A stretch of DNA of 42,196 bases from Plectonema cf. radiosum LEGE 06105 (GTDB lineage Bacteria; Cyanobacteriota; Cyanobacteriia; Cyanobacteriales; Nostocaceae): the NCBI RefSeq assembly GCF_015207665.1, contig NZ_JADEWL010000053.1, positions 1-42,196 on the forward strand, read 5' to 3'. Under the pieces are notes generated by a model. That model was not told the origin of the DNA. It worked only from the letters and a program-made list of their open reading frames with translations, and made no database searches. Positions 22,953-32,292 of the stretch are shown here, piece after piece. A program made the position numbers and the translations under genes. Position 1 is the first letter of the stretch. Each line of letters starts with the position of its first letter.

Positions 22953-23528
22953 CTACCAAACTTCAGACATATCTAAGACAAATTCCGGTAATAAATCTTC
23001 ACCCAATAAACAAGCAGGATTATCTAATATTTCCACATCACAACCTTGTCTATATACTTCTACTTTGCGGTTTTTACGGTCAATTAACCATCCTAATTTT
23101 GCCCCATTTACCATATATTCTGGCATTTTTTCTCGTAACGGTTTCATGTCGTCGGAAACCGATCGCAATTCCACAACAAAGTCGGGACAGATGGGTGCAA
23201 AACCTTGTTTCTCGTCTGCTGTAAGTGCTTCCCAGCGTTCCAATTTGACCCAAGACGCATCCGGGGAACGATTTGCACCGTTAGGTAAATTAAATCCAGT
23301 AGATGAATTAAAAGCTACTCCTAGCTTGCTTTGACGGTTCCACAGCCACAGTTGTGCTTCAATACCTAAATTGCGATTTCCTGTTTCGCTTCCCGTTGGA
23401 GGCATTATGATTAATTCTCCCTCTTGGGTTCTTTCTAATCTTAAATCACGATTGGCGATCGCTAATTCTTTGAATTGTTCGTAAGTGACTTTGAAAGCTT
23501 GGGGGATGGTAAGGGTAGGGTTGAGCAT
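22953..23528 (-). CDS. Uma2-family (DUF820) putative endonuclease
   Basis: A 191-residue member of the Uma2 family, very abundant in cyanobacteria. The nuclease-fold motifs are visible: GSETGNRN, RSPDASWV and PDFVVELRS, then the Lys-containing REKMPEYMVNGAKLGWLID. Members are found in many copies per genome and are often linked to mobile DNA; their true substrate is unknown. A stand-alone gene 79 bases upstream of the HsdR-N-like gene in the same direction. Confidence 0.9.
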   Translation of the reverse strand: MLNPTLTIPQAFKVTYEQFKELAIANRDLRLERTQEGELIIMPPTGSETGNRNLGIEAQLWLWNRQSKLGVAFNSSTGFNLPNGANRSPDASWVKLERWEALTADEKQGFAPICPDFVVELRSVSDDMKPLREKMPEYMVNGAKLGWLIDRKNRKVEVYRQGCDVEILDNPACLLGEDLLPEFVLDMSEVW

Positions 23529-23678
23529 GAGTTGAGTAAAATTATCAGTTATTTATATGGTGTCACAGGTAAAGGAATAGGGTTTATCATTGGTGAAAAA
23601 ATTTAAATTTAAGTATTGCTAACTAAATTGAAAAAATATAGACTACAAAAGTAAACCTGCTAATACCACTTATCAAAA

Positions 23679-24134
23679 ATTGAACCTGTAGCATTAGCGA
23701 CCACAGTTACAACTCTAATTTTTGCAGAAGCTTTGAAAGAGGGTGGAAAAAACATAGGAAAGAGTGCTTACGAACAAGTTACCCGACTATTAACTATGAT
23801 TCGTGAGAAATTCAAAGTAGTCGGAACTGAAGGTCTGTTGACACGAACACAAAACAAACCTACAGAGTCAAATAAGTCTATTTTTCAAGCAGAACTTGAA
23901 ACTCAAATTAGTGAAGATGAAACCTTTGCTCATCAAATTCGGGAATCGATTAAGCAGCTTGAGTCAACAGGAGTAATTCGGCAGGTAATGGCAAGTAATA
24001 TAGAATTATCAGGAGATTTAGAAGCGGAAGATATGAACCAGAAAGCTACATTTGGTAGTTCCGTAGAACAAGAAATGCTCAAGGATATCAAAGCGCAAAA
24101 TATCAAACTTGGTAATTTAAGTCAGGAGAGCTAA
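23679..24134 (+). CDS. Unrecognised protein, first gene of a three-gene operon, possible ATT start
   Basis: I do not recognise this gene. An open frame from the stop at 23661 encodes an N-terminus reading IEPVALATTVTTLIFAEALKEGG. That looks like the (M)EPV-type amphipathic start common in small cyanobacterial proteins, so ATT at 23679 is the likely start (151 residues). The first standard alternative is TTG 23733 (133 residues), which would cut off this segment. No clear ribosome site supports either. The rest is helical, then has short strands with NIELSGDLEAE and NIKLGNLSQES. The next gene starts three bases after the stop, so the three genes are surely co-transcribed. Confidence 0.6.
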   Translation: MEPVALATTVTTLIFAEALKEGGKNIGKSAYEQVTRLLTMIREKFKVVGTEGLLTRTQNKPTESNKSIFQAELETQISEDETFAHQIRESIKQLESTGVIRQVMASNIELSGDLEAEDMNQKATFGSSVEQEMLKDIKAQNIKLGNLSQES

Positions 24135-24137
24135 TTT

Positions 24138-24647
24138 GTGAGCAATTACCCTGAAGATAATCAAAAGCAAATCGAACAAAAAGCTTTTGAGAATAATCAT
24201 GTTGGGGGGAATGTTTCTATTGGAAATTTAACCCAAACGGTAATAAATCAGATATTACAACCGAATAACGATAAAAATAGTTTTTGTGGTCTTATCAAAT
24301 GGATTCATAAAAAAAGTGAATCTTTAGAAGGTTTGCATCCTGAATATGGCAAAGAAATTTTAAGAATTATACGAAAAATTCCTGACGATGAAAAATTTGA
24401 TTTTACAGTTTTTGAAGTTAAAGTTTTAAGTTTGGTACTTAATTACTGCCATTATTATTCTCAAGGAGGTAAGGCACGCTCTGATGAATTTGTTGATTTT
24501 ACTGAAAAAGACTATTTATTTCAATTAAATGAATTAGTAAATACAAAAGAAAAAATAAGAATTAAAGCATTAAAATTAAGTGATTTGATTGCAGATAAAA
24601 AAATATCTTTGCTCGTAAAACGGTTAGAAAATTCTAATGGATTCTGA
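24138..24647 (+). CDS. Unrecognised protein, second gene of the operon
   Basis: I do not recognise this 169-residue protein. The start is GTG 24138 with aggag nine bases upstream. The N-terminus holds NHVGGNVSIGNLTQTVINQI, a short beta motif echoing GNLSQ at the end of the previous protein and typical of adaptor-like segments in cyanobacterial multi-domain proteins. The remainder is charged and helical. No signal peptide or membrane segment is seen. It overlaps the third gene by 11 bases. Confidence 0.75.
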   Translation: MSNYPEDNQKQIEQKAFENNHVGGNVSIGNLTQTVINQILQPNNDKNSFCGLIKWIHKKSESLEGLHPEYGKEILRIIRKIPDDEKFDFTVFEVKVLSLVLNYCHYYSQGGKARSDEFVDFTEKDYLFQLNELVNTKEKIRIKALKLSDLIADKKISLLVKRLENSNGF

Positions 24648-25899
24648 ATACGACTATAAAAGAAAGTTGATTAAAATTTATTTTGAATTACTTAAAGAAA
24701 ATCGGGAGAATGCTTCTTATCCTATTTTAGAAAATGTTAAAACTAATTTAGAAGCGGAGTTAATAACTCTAAAAAAAGAGTTAGAAAGTGCTAAATTATT
24801 TTTAGCAGAAATCGAACTTTTCTTAGTACATCCACTTCCAGTACCTCCCTATTTATCAAAAAAAATAATCCAAATTATTTTTGATGATATAAGTAGAGAT
24901 TTAAAAGCTATTGTCAAAAAAATAGTATTGTTTACAAATAGAATAGATAATAGATTAATAAATACAAATATATCTAAACAAATAGTTTTTTCAATTATAC
25001 TTTTAATGGCTTTCCTGTTTTTTATCACAGCATTTTTCATCGCAGTATTTATCAGGAAACATTTTAGTTTATTTATTCTCCTTATATTAATATTTGTAAT
25101 ATTATTATATTCTTGGATTAAATTAAAATCTCTCCGAATTTTTTATAAAGAAAAAATTAGCGTTTTACAAGAATTATGTAATCAAAAAGAAAATGAGATA
25201 GAAGCATTAGAATCTCAAATTAGAGAATCTAAAATTTATGACATTTCCGATTTAGAAGAAAAGATCGATAAGTGGTTAGAAGAAGATAAAACATCTTTAA
25301 TTAGTTTAGGAATGCAGAAACTAAAAATTGAACATTTAGTAGACCAACAACCTATTCTCTCTTTTGTTGGAATTAGTTCTGCTGAAAAATTGGATAGTTA
25401 TATTTTGACTACAGATAGAGAGCTAGAAAAGATTAACAAAAATTATAGAGAGATATTGATAAATGAAAATGATTTTTATAAAGAAAAAGGAAATGACGGA
25501 AAATATAGATATGGAGTATATGAATGTTTTTTAATATATCTATGTGAAAATTTCCTTTCTTACTATCGATGTTATTGGAATTTTTTAAAAGGTGATTATG
25601 TAGATGAAGAAACTTGTGAATATTTGTTTGATAGCATAGTTTCTGTTAAAACAAGAGAACGTTCTTCATTGAATCAACAAAACCCTGAAGAAAAGCGAAA
25701 ATATGCAGATATATTATCTTTAACAACTATGGATGGAAAGATAGTATATTTTAAAATGTCCGATGACAAGAAGCAGAGAATAAATTCTGATGGCAAATCT
25801 AAGTATGTATCAGGAATTAATCAAGCAGCAGCACGTATTAGATATTGGTTAAGACAAAGACGAGTAGATTATCAAAAGATTAAGGATTTAGATAGTTAA
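24637..25899 (+). CDS. Unrecognised membrane coiled-coil protein, third gene of the operon
   Basis: I do not recognise this 420-residue protein. It has an N-terminal helical region (about 1-85), two adjacent membrane segments at about 114-160 (ISKQIVFSIILLMAFLFFIT and LFILLILIFVILLYSW), then a coiled coil (about 165-225). The soluble C-terminal part has SIVSVKTRERSS, LSLTTMDGKIVYFKM and AAARIRYWLRQRR, and may be a small beta-rich domain of pleckstrin-like type. Codon use is very AT-rich compared with neighbours, and so is the gene before it, suggesting acquisition. It could be the membrane effector of an accessory or defence-like module; there is no direct evidence. Confidence 0.75.
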   Translation: MDSEYDYKRKLIKIYFELLKENRENASYPILENVKTNLEAELITLKKELESAKLFLAEIELFLVHPLPVPPYLSKKIIQIIFDDISRDLKAIVKKIVLFTNRIDNRLINTNISKQIVFSIILLMAFLFFITAFFIAVFIRKHFSLFILLILIFVILLYSWIKLKSLRIFYKEKISVLQELCNQKENEIEALESQIRESKIYDISDLEEKIDKWLEEDKTSLISLGMQKLKIEHLVDQQPILSFVGISSAEKLDSYILTTDRELEKINKNYREILINENDFYKEKGNDGKYRYGVYECFLIYLCENFLSYYRCYWNFLKGDYVDEETCEYLFDSIVSVKTRERSSLNQQNPEEKRKYADILSLTTMDGKIVYFKMSDDKKQRINSDGKSKYVSGINQAAARIRYWLRQRRVDYQKIKDLDS

Positions 25900-25919
25900 T
25901 AGCAAAGAAAGAAAAAAGT

Positions 25920-26100
25920 TAGGACTTACGCACTGTACAAATTGATTATGATATGCGTTCACGTAAGAAAGCTCATTTCAGGCTTTGATAATTTATGAGT
26001 ATATAGTCATAATGTAGGGGTTTAGCAATGCTAAACCCTTACGATAGATGTGGCTTTCTCCAGGTTCATATTTTGTGTAATAGTCAATGCGTAAGTCCTA
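25920..26100. mobile_element. MITE-like element with taggacttacgca ends (181 bp)
   Basis: The ends taggacttacgcactg and its complement (caatgcgtaagtccta) form a 16-base inverted repeat with one mismatch. The flanks are aaagt at 25915-25919 and aaagt at 26101-26105, a possible target duplication. An internal hairpin has arms aggggtttag and ctaaaccctt. The aggacttacgca terminus is familiar from abundant small cyanobacterial elements. It lies between the operon and the Hsp70-like gene and encodes nothing. Confidence 0.75.
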
Positions 26101-26165
26101 AAAGTTTATTTTAGGAAATTTTCGATTTTCTTCCTCAACCCAACCTACTATCCACTATCCACTAT

Positions 26166-28124
26166 CTAAGCAATCAACAACCTCGCTCTATCTGCTTGTT
26201 CCTGTACAGTTTCTTTCAACCACTCACTAATAGATTTACCTAATTTGATGGCAATTGTCGGATCTTTCGTCAATGTTTCGTGGATTTTTTGTTGTAATTC
26301 TGGCTGTTTCTGACGTGCTAAATCGTTGATTCGAGCATCGGAAACAAATTTACGTATCCAACTGGGAATATCTGTTTCTTTAACTAATGATTGACCAGCA
26401 AAATAAGCAATAATTCCGATAATGGGAGCGATGATTCCAGCAAATATAATCACGTGGAATAAACCAGCGAGAACCACTCCCACAATAATCGTAACCAGGT
26501 GTCCGATAAATACCGAAAGTCCACTTAAATCATCGAATGATACGGATGTGGGAACTTTCCCCGTATGATCTCCCAAGTCAATAGTTTTACTTCCAAATGT
26601 ACCCAAAGGTAAACCATATTTACTGCATATTGTATCAGTTTTTTCCCTTACTTCATCTTGGACGTTTCCCAACCATGCTAATAAGCATTTGGTGACTTTA
26701 CCGTTACCATCGCTTCCCATTAACCAACTTTTAGCTTGTTTTTCAATTTCTAATTCTAAGCTTTTCAAAGTTACAATTTCTCGATTTCGCCAAGATTTAA
26801 CACAAGGTTTAACTACTTCTTCTACTAAACCAATTGCTAATTCTGCGGCTAATTTATCAAGGAAAGATGGTACATGATTTCCCACAATACTCGTTAATTC
26901 ATCATCCAAAAATTTACTAATTTCATCCATAAAACCGGATGTCCGAATATACACTCTTCCCCAACGTGCTAATCCCCTAGCAATGCATAATTCTGGTTCA
27001 CCATCGCGTTTACAAGGTAAATTAGGAAATATTTCGCGACAAATCTCGAAAACAAAACCCATTTTAGAAGCGCTACCAGTAAGTAAAATTGCACTGGGTA
27101 TAATAGTTTGTTCGTTTAATTTTTGTTTGACTATTTGTAATTGACTTGTGAATGCATCCCGCCAACTTTTATTCTCTAATTCTGGTAAAGGTTTATTTAA
27201 AATGGCATTCATAATCTTACCATTTACTAAAGGTGAAAATTTAAACTTTCTCTGAATATCTTCACTACCAACATTTACTAAATCATCTTCATAAGTGTCT
27301 TGATAATTAAAGTATTCTTCTTTCGCTTTTCGACAACGAAGTTCGCAACGATTTTTATATACAGGACTTTGTTTAAGTATTGTTTCTAATTTTTCTATTT
27401 CTTCTAATGTCCAAATTTCTTCATCATCAAGATGTTTGCCTAATTTGAAAACATCTTCCTTTTGTTCACGATATTGTCGATGCAATTGCAAAGTTGTTTT
27501 GAGGATTTCTTTTTCGATTAAAGATGCACCTAAATCATGTCCAAAATCTATAGGGGTATCGGACATACCTTTTACTAAAGTATAATCTGTCGTCGAAGAA
27601 CCAATATCAATTACTAATACCGACTTTTCTAATTCTTGAATCGTAAAAATACCACTTTCTTTAGCGTGCATCAAAGCAGCACGTGATTCTTTTACAATCG
27701 TTGAATTAGGTACAGTTTCCGAAAGTAACTGTTGATAAGTTTGAATTTCTTCTATCCACCATCCTGAAGGACAACCGACGAAAAAGTAATTAGTGTCTTC
27801 AGTTTGAATTTGATTTGTATCAATTATATGTTGGTAAATCGCGTTAACAAATTCTTTAATCGTTTTTTGGTAAGATAAATCGTCAAATTTTCTGCTTTTA
27901 AAAGCAATTTCTAAAACAGTTGCATCAGCTAACTGACAAGCCATTTCCCCGATGATGATTCCCCGTTGGGGATGATGCGCGATCGCGGTGATTTGGCTTT
28001 TGCGATTGTTAATTAAAAAGCTTTGAGGAGGAGTTTCTTGATTGTCCGCCCGTACCCAAGTTAATGCAGTTTCTCCATGTCCTAAATCAAACCCAATTAT
28101 TCTTGTATTATGGTAATCTTGCAT
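26166..28124 (-). CDS. Hsp70-like actin-fold ATPase with C-terminal membrane segments
   Basis: A 652-residue protein. The N-terminal half is an Hsp70/actin-type ATPase with phosphate-1 motif GFDLGHGETA (near residue 10), phosphate-2 motif VLVIDIGSSTTDYTLV (near 168) and adenosine motif ILLTGSASKMG (near 345). It lacks the canonical DnaK substrate-binding domain. Instead a helical region is followed by hydrophobic segments at about 525-580 (TIIVGVVLAGLFHVIIFAGII) and a charged tail. It is not DnaK itself but a divergent family member. The start is ATG 28124 with aggag 13 bases upstream. It is 103 bases downstream of a membrane protein that may act as a partner. I infer a membrane-associated chaperone-like switch; the substrate is unknown. 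Confidence 0.8.
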   Translation of the reverse strand: MQDYHNTRIIGFDLGHGETALTWVRADNQETPPQSFLINNRKSQITAIAHHPQRGIIIGEMACQLADATVLEIAFKSRKFDDLSYQKTIKEFVNAIYQHIIDTNQIQTEDTNYFFVGCPSGWWIEEIQTYQQLLSETVPNSTIVKESRAALMHAKESGIFTIQELEKSVLVIDIGSSTTDYTLVKGMSDTPIDFGHDLGASLIEKEILKTTLQLHRQYREQKEDVFKLGKHLDDEEIWTLEEIEKLETILKQSPVYKNRCELRCRKAKEEYFNYQDTYEDDLVNVGSEDIQRKFKFSPLVNGKIMNAILNKPLPELENKSWRDAFTSQLQIVKQKLNEQTIIPSAILLTGSASKMGFVFEICREIFPNLPCKRDGEPELCIARGLARWGRVYIRTSGFMDEISKFLDDELTSIVGNHVPSFLDKLAAELAIGLVEEVVKPCVKSWRNREIVTLKSLELEIEKQAKSWLMGSDGNGKVTKCLLAWLGNVQDEVREKTDTICSKYGLPLGTFGSKTIDLGDHTGKVPTSVSFDDLSGLSVFIGHLVTIIVGVVLAGLFHVIIFAGIIAPIIGIIAYFAGQSLVKETDIPSWIRKFVSDARINDLARQKQPELQQKIHETLTKDPTIAIKLGKSISEWLKETVQEQADRARLLIA

Positions 28125-28227
28125 TTGTTTATATTATCTCCTAAGCAGGTGTGTGGAAAAATTTATCATTATGATAAGGGAGTAGGCAGTAGGCAGTAGG
28201 AATAAGCTCTTGGGTTAGATTTTTTCG

Positions 28228-29244
28228 TTAATTAGATGATGCGGGTTCAATAACACTCCCTGGTAAAAGCACCCGTTCATCTTTGACAAAAGCGTGTTTG
28301 AGTGTCACATAATCGGTAATATTTGGGTCAATACTCGGTTCAAAATAAAACATATCCCAAGATTTTTCTGTGTCTAAAGAAGGCTGATAAATATGTGCTT
28401 CTATTCCGTAATTTCTCAATATTGTCATTGCTTGTTCGATGCGTCTACGAACTGCAATTGGTAGTTGAGTTTGTTCATTGAGTGCATCAGCCATTAATTC
28501 TTGGAGATACTCTAATAAATCTAAATTGTTTTCTAAACCTAATTCTGGTAATTTTTCTTCTTTTGAGCCATAACCAGCAATTGTTTGGTCTATAGATTGG
28601 AAATTTTGGTATAAATAAGCCAGTAATTTATCGATATCTATTACTATTTTTGGTTGACTTTTAATAGGTTGATTTTGATAATTAACATCTGTATCCGTTG
28701 ATTGCTTTGGTTTAACAACTTTACTAAACACACTTCCCGTTATCAAACCTATTATCGCTCCTGCTAAACCCCAATTTATTCCTCCTTCTAAAGTTCCTGC
28801 TAAACCTGCTGCAAGTAAACTACTAATAATTACACGACTTTTTTGTAATGGTTGTAAAAATATCTGTTTGTAATAATCAGGTGAAGTCCAATTTTGAACA
28901 TTTCTTTGGGTTTGAATCGCTGTTGTCAACGGAGATAAAATATTTTTACTTAACTCGGCTTGAAGTTCGGAAATATTAAAAGACTGTTCGGCAATATCTA
29001 CATTCAAATTTGCTAATTCAACCGAAGTTAATATCCTCAAATTATCCTTTATCCCCTGCAACATATTTCTAGCAAGTCGTGCTTGTGGTGGAGTCAATTC
29101 TTTGATATATTCGCCATTCAAGTCTGTAAGTTGATTGATTTCATCTTGAACTATTTTAACTATTTCTTCGATTGTATTTGCAGTTTCTAGAGAAAATTTA
29201 AGTTTTTCTTTGATATTTTGATAATGGGATACAAGATTTTTCAT
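28228..29244 (-). CDS. Membrane protein paired with the Hsp70-like gene, possibly GrpE-like
   Basis: A 338-residue protein with an N-terminal helical/coiled-coil half (about 1-125), a Gly/Ala-rich membrane hairpin at about 137-175 (SLLAAGLAGTLEGGINWGLA, then GAIIGLITGSVF) and a soluble C-terminal domain of about 130 residues. That domain ends DYVTLKHAFVKDERVLLPGSVIEPA, which resembles the closing strands of the GrpE head (nucleotide exchange factor for Hsp70). The likeness is weak, but the position beside an Hsp70-like gene supports it. The two proteins could meet at the membrane through their similar hydrophobic hairpins. No ribosome site is obvious. Function is inferred only. Confidence 0.6.
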   Translation of the reverse strand: MKNLVSHYQNIKEKLKFSLETANTIEEIVKIVQDEINQLTDLNGEYIKELTPPQARLARNMLQGIKDNLRILTSVELANLNVDIAEQSFNISELQAELSKNILSPLTTAIQTQRNVQNWTSPDYYKQIFLQPLQKSRVIISSLLAAGLAGTLEGGINWGLAGAIIGLITGSVFSKVVKPKQSTDTDVNYQNQPIKSQPKIVIDIDKLLAYLYQNFQSIDQTIAGYGSKEEKLPELGLENNLDLLEYLQELMADALNEQTQLPIAVRRRIEQAMTILRNYGIEAHIYQPSLDTEKSWDMFYFEPSIDPNITDYVTLKHAFVKDERVLLPGSVIEPASSN

Positions 29245-29736
29245 AATTAGACATACATGAGTTTTAATATTGAATTATATAATTTTGCCATTTGTTTTTG
29301 TCACTTATTTAATCTATCTCCAACTATGGATTTTGCCATCATCCTATAGTATATTTCTTATGACCTATGACTATCCTTCAAGATATATTGCTCAATGCTT
29401 ATCTCTATGAGTATGTTGATTTTTCGCCCTTACCTAATTTTGGTTAAGTAAAATACCATATTGATTCGTATCACTCATACTTTGACTCACAATATCAGTA
29501 TAAGTAAAGTTGGATTAAATACAGTTAATATAATATTTATAGTTACGATTATTATTTTTACAAATAATTTTTGGGAATGGGTAATTGGTAATTGGTAATT
29601 GGTAATTGGTAATGAAAATCCGTGTAATCCGTGTAATCCTTTTTAATCCGTGATTAGAATGGGTAATTGTTTACTGTTCCCCCCGAACCCTATTCCCTAT
29701 TCCCTGTTCCCTGTTCCCTTGATTACAAATACTTAA
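29245..29736. other. Intergenic region with seven-base tandem repeats
   Basis: No gene is supported. It contains gtaattg units (29582-29613) and ttccctn units (29688-29718), both with period seven, and the phrase gtgtaatccgtgtaatcc. The upstream half is AT-rich and probably holds the promoter for the paired membrane protein gene. Confidence 0.65.
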
Positions 29737-30414
29737 CTAAAAATCTTTGTAATTCCCCATCACCCTTTTCATCAAAGAAGATATAAAACGATAGCCTTTA
29801 CGAATAAAATTCAACAAAAAAAGCGGTACTCGTAATTTTACCGGATAAATAAAAGGTAGATATACCCAATAATATGCTTTCTTTAAACTATCCCACTTAG
29901 AACAATATTCTTCTTGCAGAAAATCTGATATATCTATAACTAATCCCCTACCCTCATACATCATTACATTACGTGCATGGACATCGTGAGGAAAAAGACC
30001 GCAATTTCTAGCGTCATCTAAAGCTTTGTCAATATCTTTTATAACTCGCTTCGGAACTCGAATACCAAGTTGAATACAGTCCCATATAGTAACTCCATGC
30101 AGCCGTTTCAAAATTAAAAAACCATCTTTAGCGTAGAATAATTCCGAGAAAGCAGGATGTTTACCCAAGCGTTTGTAAACTTCTACTTCTTCCTCAAAAC
30201 CATCTCTTCCTGGTGCATAAATCTTTACAACTACCTCTAGAAAATCGGGATGATAAACTACCGCTGCATAATTTCCCGTACCAATAAGTATCCACGGTTC
30301 GGGTATGTGACGAACTTTTATCGGTTCATGGGGATGGACACTTTCTATGTGAAGTTTAGGAAGCAATTCAACATGAATATTTTCGACCAAACGGTTTATT
30401 TGCAAGATTTCCAT
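29737..30414 (-). CDS. Small protein-kinase-like protein
   Basis: A 225-residue protein with a compact kinase fold. It has a Gly-loop-like IGTGNYAAVVY (44-54), Lys64 in VVKIYAP, the catalytic loop HDVHARN (143-149) and a metal-binding Asp in VIDISDF (161-164). The lack of a full C-lobe and the HDVHARN form place it nearer RIO/Bud32 or other atypical kinases than the Hanks-type family. A hydrophobic stretch near 185-205 may associate with a membrane. I chose ATG 30414; an in-frame TTG at 30468 would add 18 residues. The substrate is unknown. Confidence 0.7.
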   Translation of the reverse strand: MEILQINRLVENIHVELLPKLHIESVHPHEPIKVRHIPEPWILIGTGNYAAVVYHPDFLEVVVKIYAPGRDGFEEEVEVYKRLGKHPAFSELFYAKDGFLILKRLHGVTIWDCIQLGIRVPKRVIKDIDKALDDARNCGLFPHDVHARNVMMYEGRGLVIDISDFLQEEYCSKWDSLKKAYYWVYLPFIYPVKLRVPLFLLNFIRKGYRFISSLMKRVMGNYKDF

Positions 30415-30676
30415 TCTTAATAAACACCCCGATATAAATAAATATATATAAGAATTTGCTTTGGACAAAAATCACAATCAAGTTACCATACAGTTACTAT
30501 AAAATATAAGCGTTAACTACAACTAAATTAATAATTTATTTAATTTCGCGATCGCGCAAACAAAAATGGTCATATTGGCGGTTTGTGGGTAGCGCGATAT
30601 TCATGGAGAGCAATCCCCTACTTAGCACAAGCATTATATTTAACTATATTTACAGCGAAACTTTAATCTTAAATAT

Positions 30677-32212
30677 ATGCTCAATCAAAATCAAACACCT
30701 TTACTTGACGCAATTACAACCAACGCTAAACGTCCCCACAGTCCCTTCTATACCCCCGGACACAAGCAAGGTAAAGGAATTTCACCAAAACTGGCAGAAA
30801 CTTTTGGTAAAGCTGTATTTCGCGCTGATTTAACCGAATTGACCCAATTAGATCACTTGTTTACACCAGACGGAGTTATCCTACAAGCACAACAACTTGC
30901 AGCCCAAGCCTTTGGTGCATCACAAACTTGGTTTCTTGTCAATGGTTCCACCTGCGGAATAGAAGCGGCAATTTTGGCAAGTTGCAATGACGGTGATAAA
31001 ATCATCCTGCCCCGCAACGTTCATCTTTCAGCAATATCAGGTTTAATCCTCTCCGGCGCAATCCCCATTTTTATCAATCCCGAATATGATTCAACTTTAG
31101 ATATTGCCCATAGTATCACCCCCCAAAGCTTGCAGGCAGCATTAGAAAAACATCCCGATACCAAAGCTGTAATCATGGTTTATCCGACATATTACGGAGT
31201 ATGTGGAGATATTATAGAAATTGCCAAAATCACCCATCAATACAATATCCCTTTATTAGTAGACGAAGCCCACGGCGCACATTTCGCATTTCATCCCGAA
31301 TTACCCATTTCAGCCTTGGTCGCAGGTGCCGATTTAACCGTACAATCTATCCATAAAACCCTCGGTGCCATGACTCAAGCATCGATGCTACACGTACAAG
31401 GCAATAGAATAAATATTAACCGCGTCAATAAAGCCTTACAACTCCTACAGTCCAGCAGTCCCAGTTATTTATTACTCGCTTCCTTAGATGCAGCACGGCA
31501 ACAAATAGCACTTTATGGCAGAGAATTACTTACCCATACTATACAACTTGCAGATCAAGCCAGAAATAAAATCAGTCAAATACCCGGATTATCAGTTTTT
31601 GATTTTCCCCAAGTAGTGAGAGAATCTTGCTCCCAGAAAATTTCTCAAGCGAGCAAAATGCTCTCACTAGCAAATGTTAATTTAGACAAAACCCGTTTAA
31701 CCGTAACCGTTTCTCAATTAGGAATCACAGGATTTGAAGCAGAAGAAATTTTAGACGAACAATTTAACGTCACCCCAGAATTCGCTTCACTACAACATCT
31801 CACATTTATTATCAGCTTAGGGAATACCGCAACGGATATAGAACAATTAGTCAAAGCCTTTACCATTCTCGCAAACAAATACAGTAAACAGAGTAAACCC
31901 CTTGTTGCGATCGACAAAGGGTTGAAAAATGTAATATCCAACTTGAATACCCGCACATCCTTATCACCACGTCAAGCATTCTTCGCTCCTACAGAAACTG
32001 TACCCATCGAAGAAACAATCAACCGTACTTGTGCCGAAATTGTCTGTCCCTATCCTCCGGGAATTGCCGTATTAATGCCCGGAGAACTCATTACCGCAGC
32101 AGCTTTAGAATATCTGCAAAGTATACAAAAAATGGGCGGATTTATCAGTAATTGTGCGGATACAAGTTTGCATACCTTAAAAGTTGTAAAGGAGTTAGGA
32201 GTTAGGAGTTAG
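30677..32212 (+). CDS. Orn/Lys/Arg-type PLP-dependent decarboxylase (fold type I)
   Basis: A 511-residue decarboxylase of the group I Orn/Lys/Arg family. It removes CO2 from a basic amino acid, feeding polyamine (agmatine, cadaverine or putrescine) synthesis. Visible motifs are the N-terminal SPFYTPGHKQGKG, FLVNGSTCG, LLVDEAHGAH with Asp196 and His199, and the PLP-lysine Lys227 in QSIHKTLGAMTQ. The C-terminal domain has PPGIAVLMPGE. Its length suits the short Bacillus SpeA-like form rather than the 700-residue enterobacterial enzymes; the substrate cannot be read from sequence. The last codons (ELGVRS) lie inside a GGAGTTA heptamer array that runs through the stop. Confidence 0.9.
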   Translation: MLNQNQTPLLDAITTNAKRPHSPFYTPGHKQGKGISPKLAETFGKAVFRADLTELTQLDHLFTPDGVILQAQQLAAQAFGASQTWFLVNGSTCGIEAAILASCNDGDKIILPRNVHLSAISGLILSGAIPIFINPEYDSTLDIAHSITPQSLQAALEKHPDTKAVIMVYPTYYGVCGDIIEIAKITHQYNIPLLVDEAHGAHFAFHPELPISALVAGADLTVQSIHKTLGAMTQASMLHVQGNRININRVNKALQLLQSSSPSYLLLASLDAARQQIALYGRELLTHTIQLADQARNKISQIPGLSVFDFPQVVRESCSQKISQASKMLSLANVNLDKTRLTVTVSQLGITGFEAEEILDEQFNVTPEFASLQHLTFIISLGNTATDIEQLVKAFTILANKYSKQSKPLVAIDKGLKNVISNLNTRTSLSPRQAFFAPTETVPIEETINRTCAEIVCPYPPGIAVLMPGELITAAALEYLQSIQKMGGFISNCADTSLHTLKVVKELGVRS

Positions 32213-32288
32213 GAGTTAGGAGTTAGGAGTTAGGAGTTAGGAGTTAGGAGTTAGGAGTTAGGAGTTAGGAGTTAGGAGTTAGGAGTTA
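32191..32288. repeat. GGAGTTA heptamer array, 14 perfect copies, spanning the decarboxylase stop
   Basis: Fourteen uninterrupted GGAGTTA units fill exactly 98 bases. The first 22 bases are coding and the stop TAG is formed by the array. Because the unit contains TAG/TTAG in rotating frames, copy-number change would alter the last few residues but still terminate quickly. Confidence 0.95.
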
Positions 32289-32292
32289 TTAC

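Noticed and set aside
30585-30833. 82-codon frame overlapping the decarboxylase start
   Set aside because: Overlaps the decarboxylase in another frame without its own ribosome site or family pattern.
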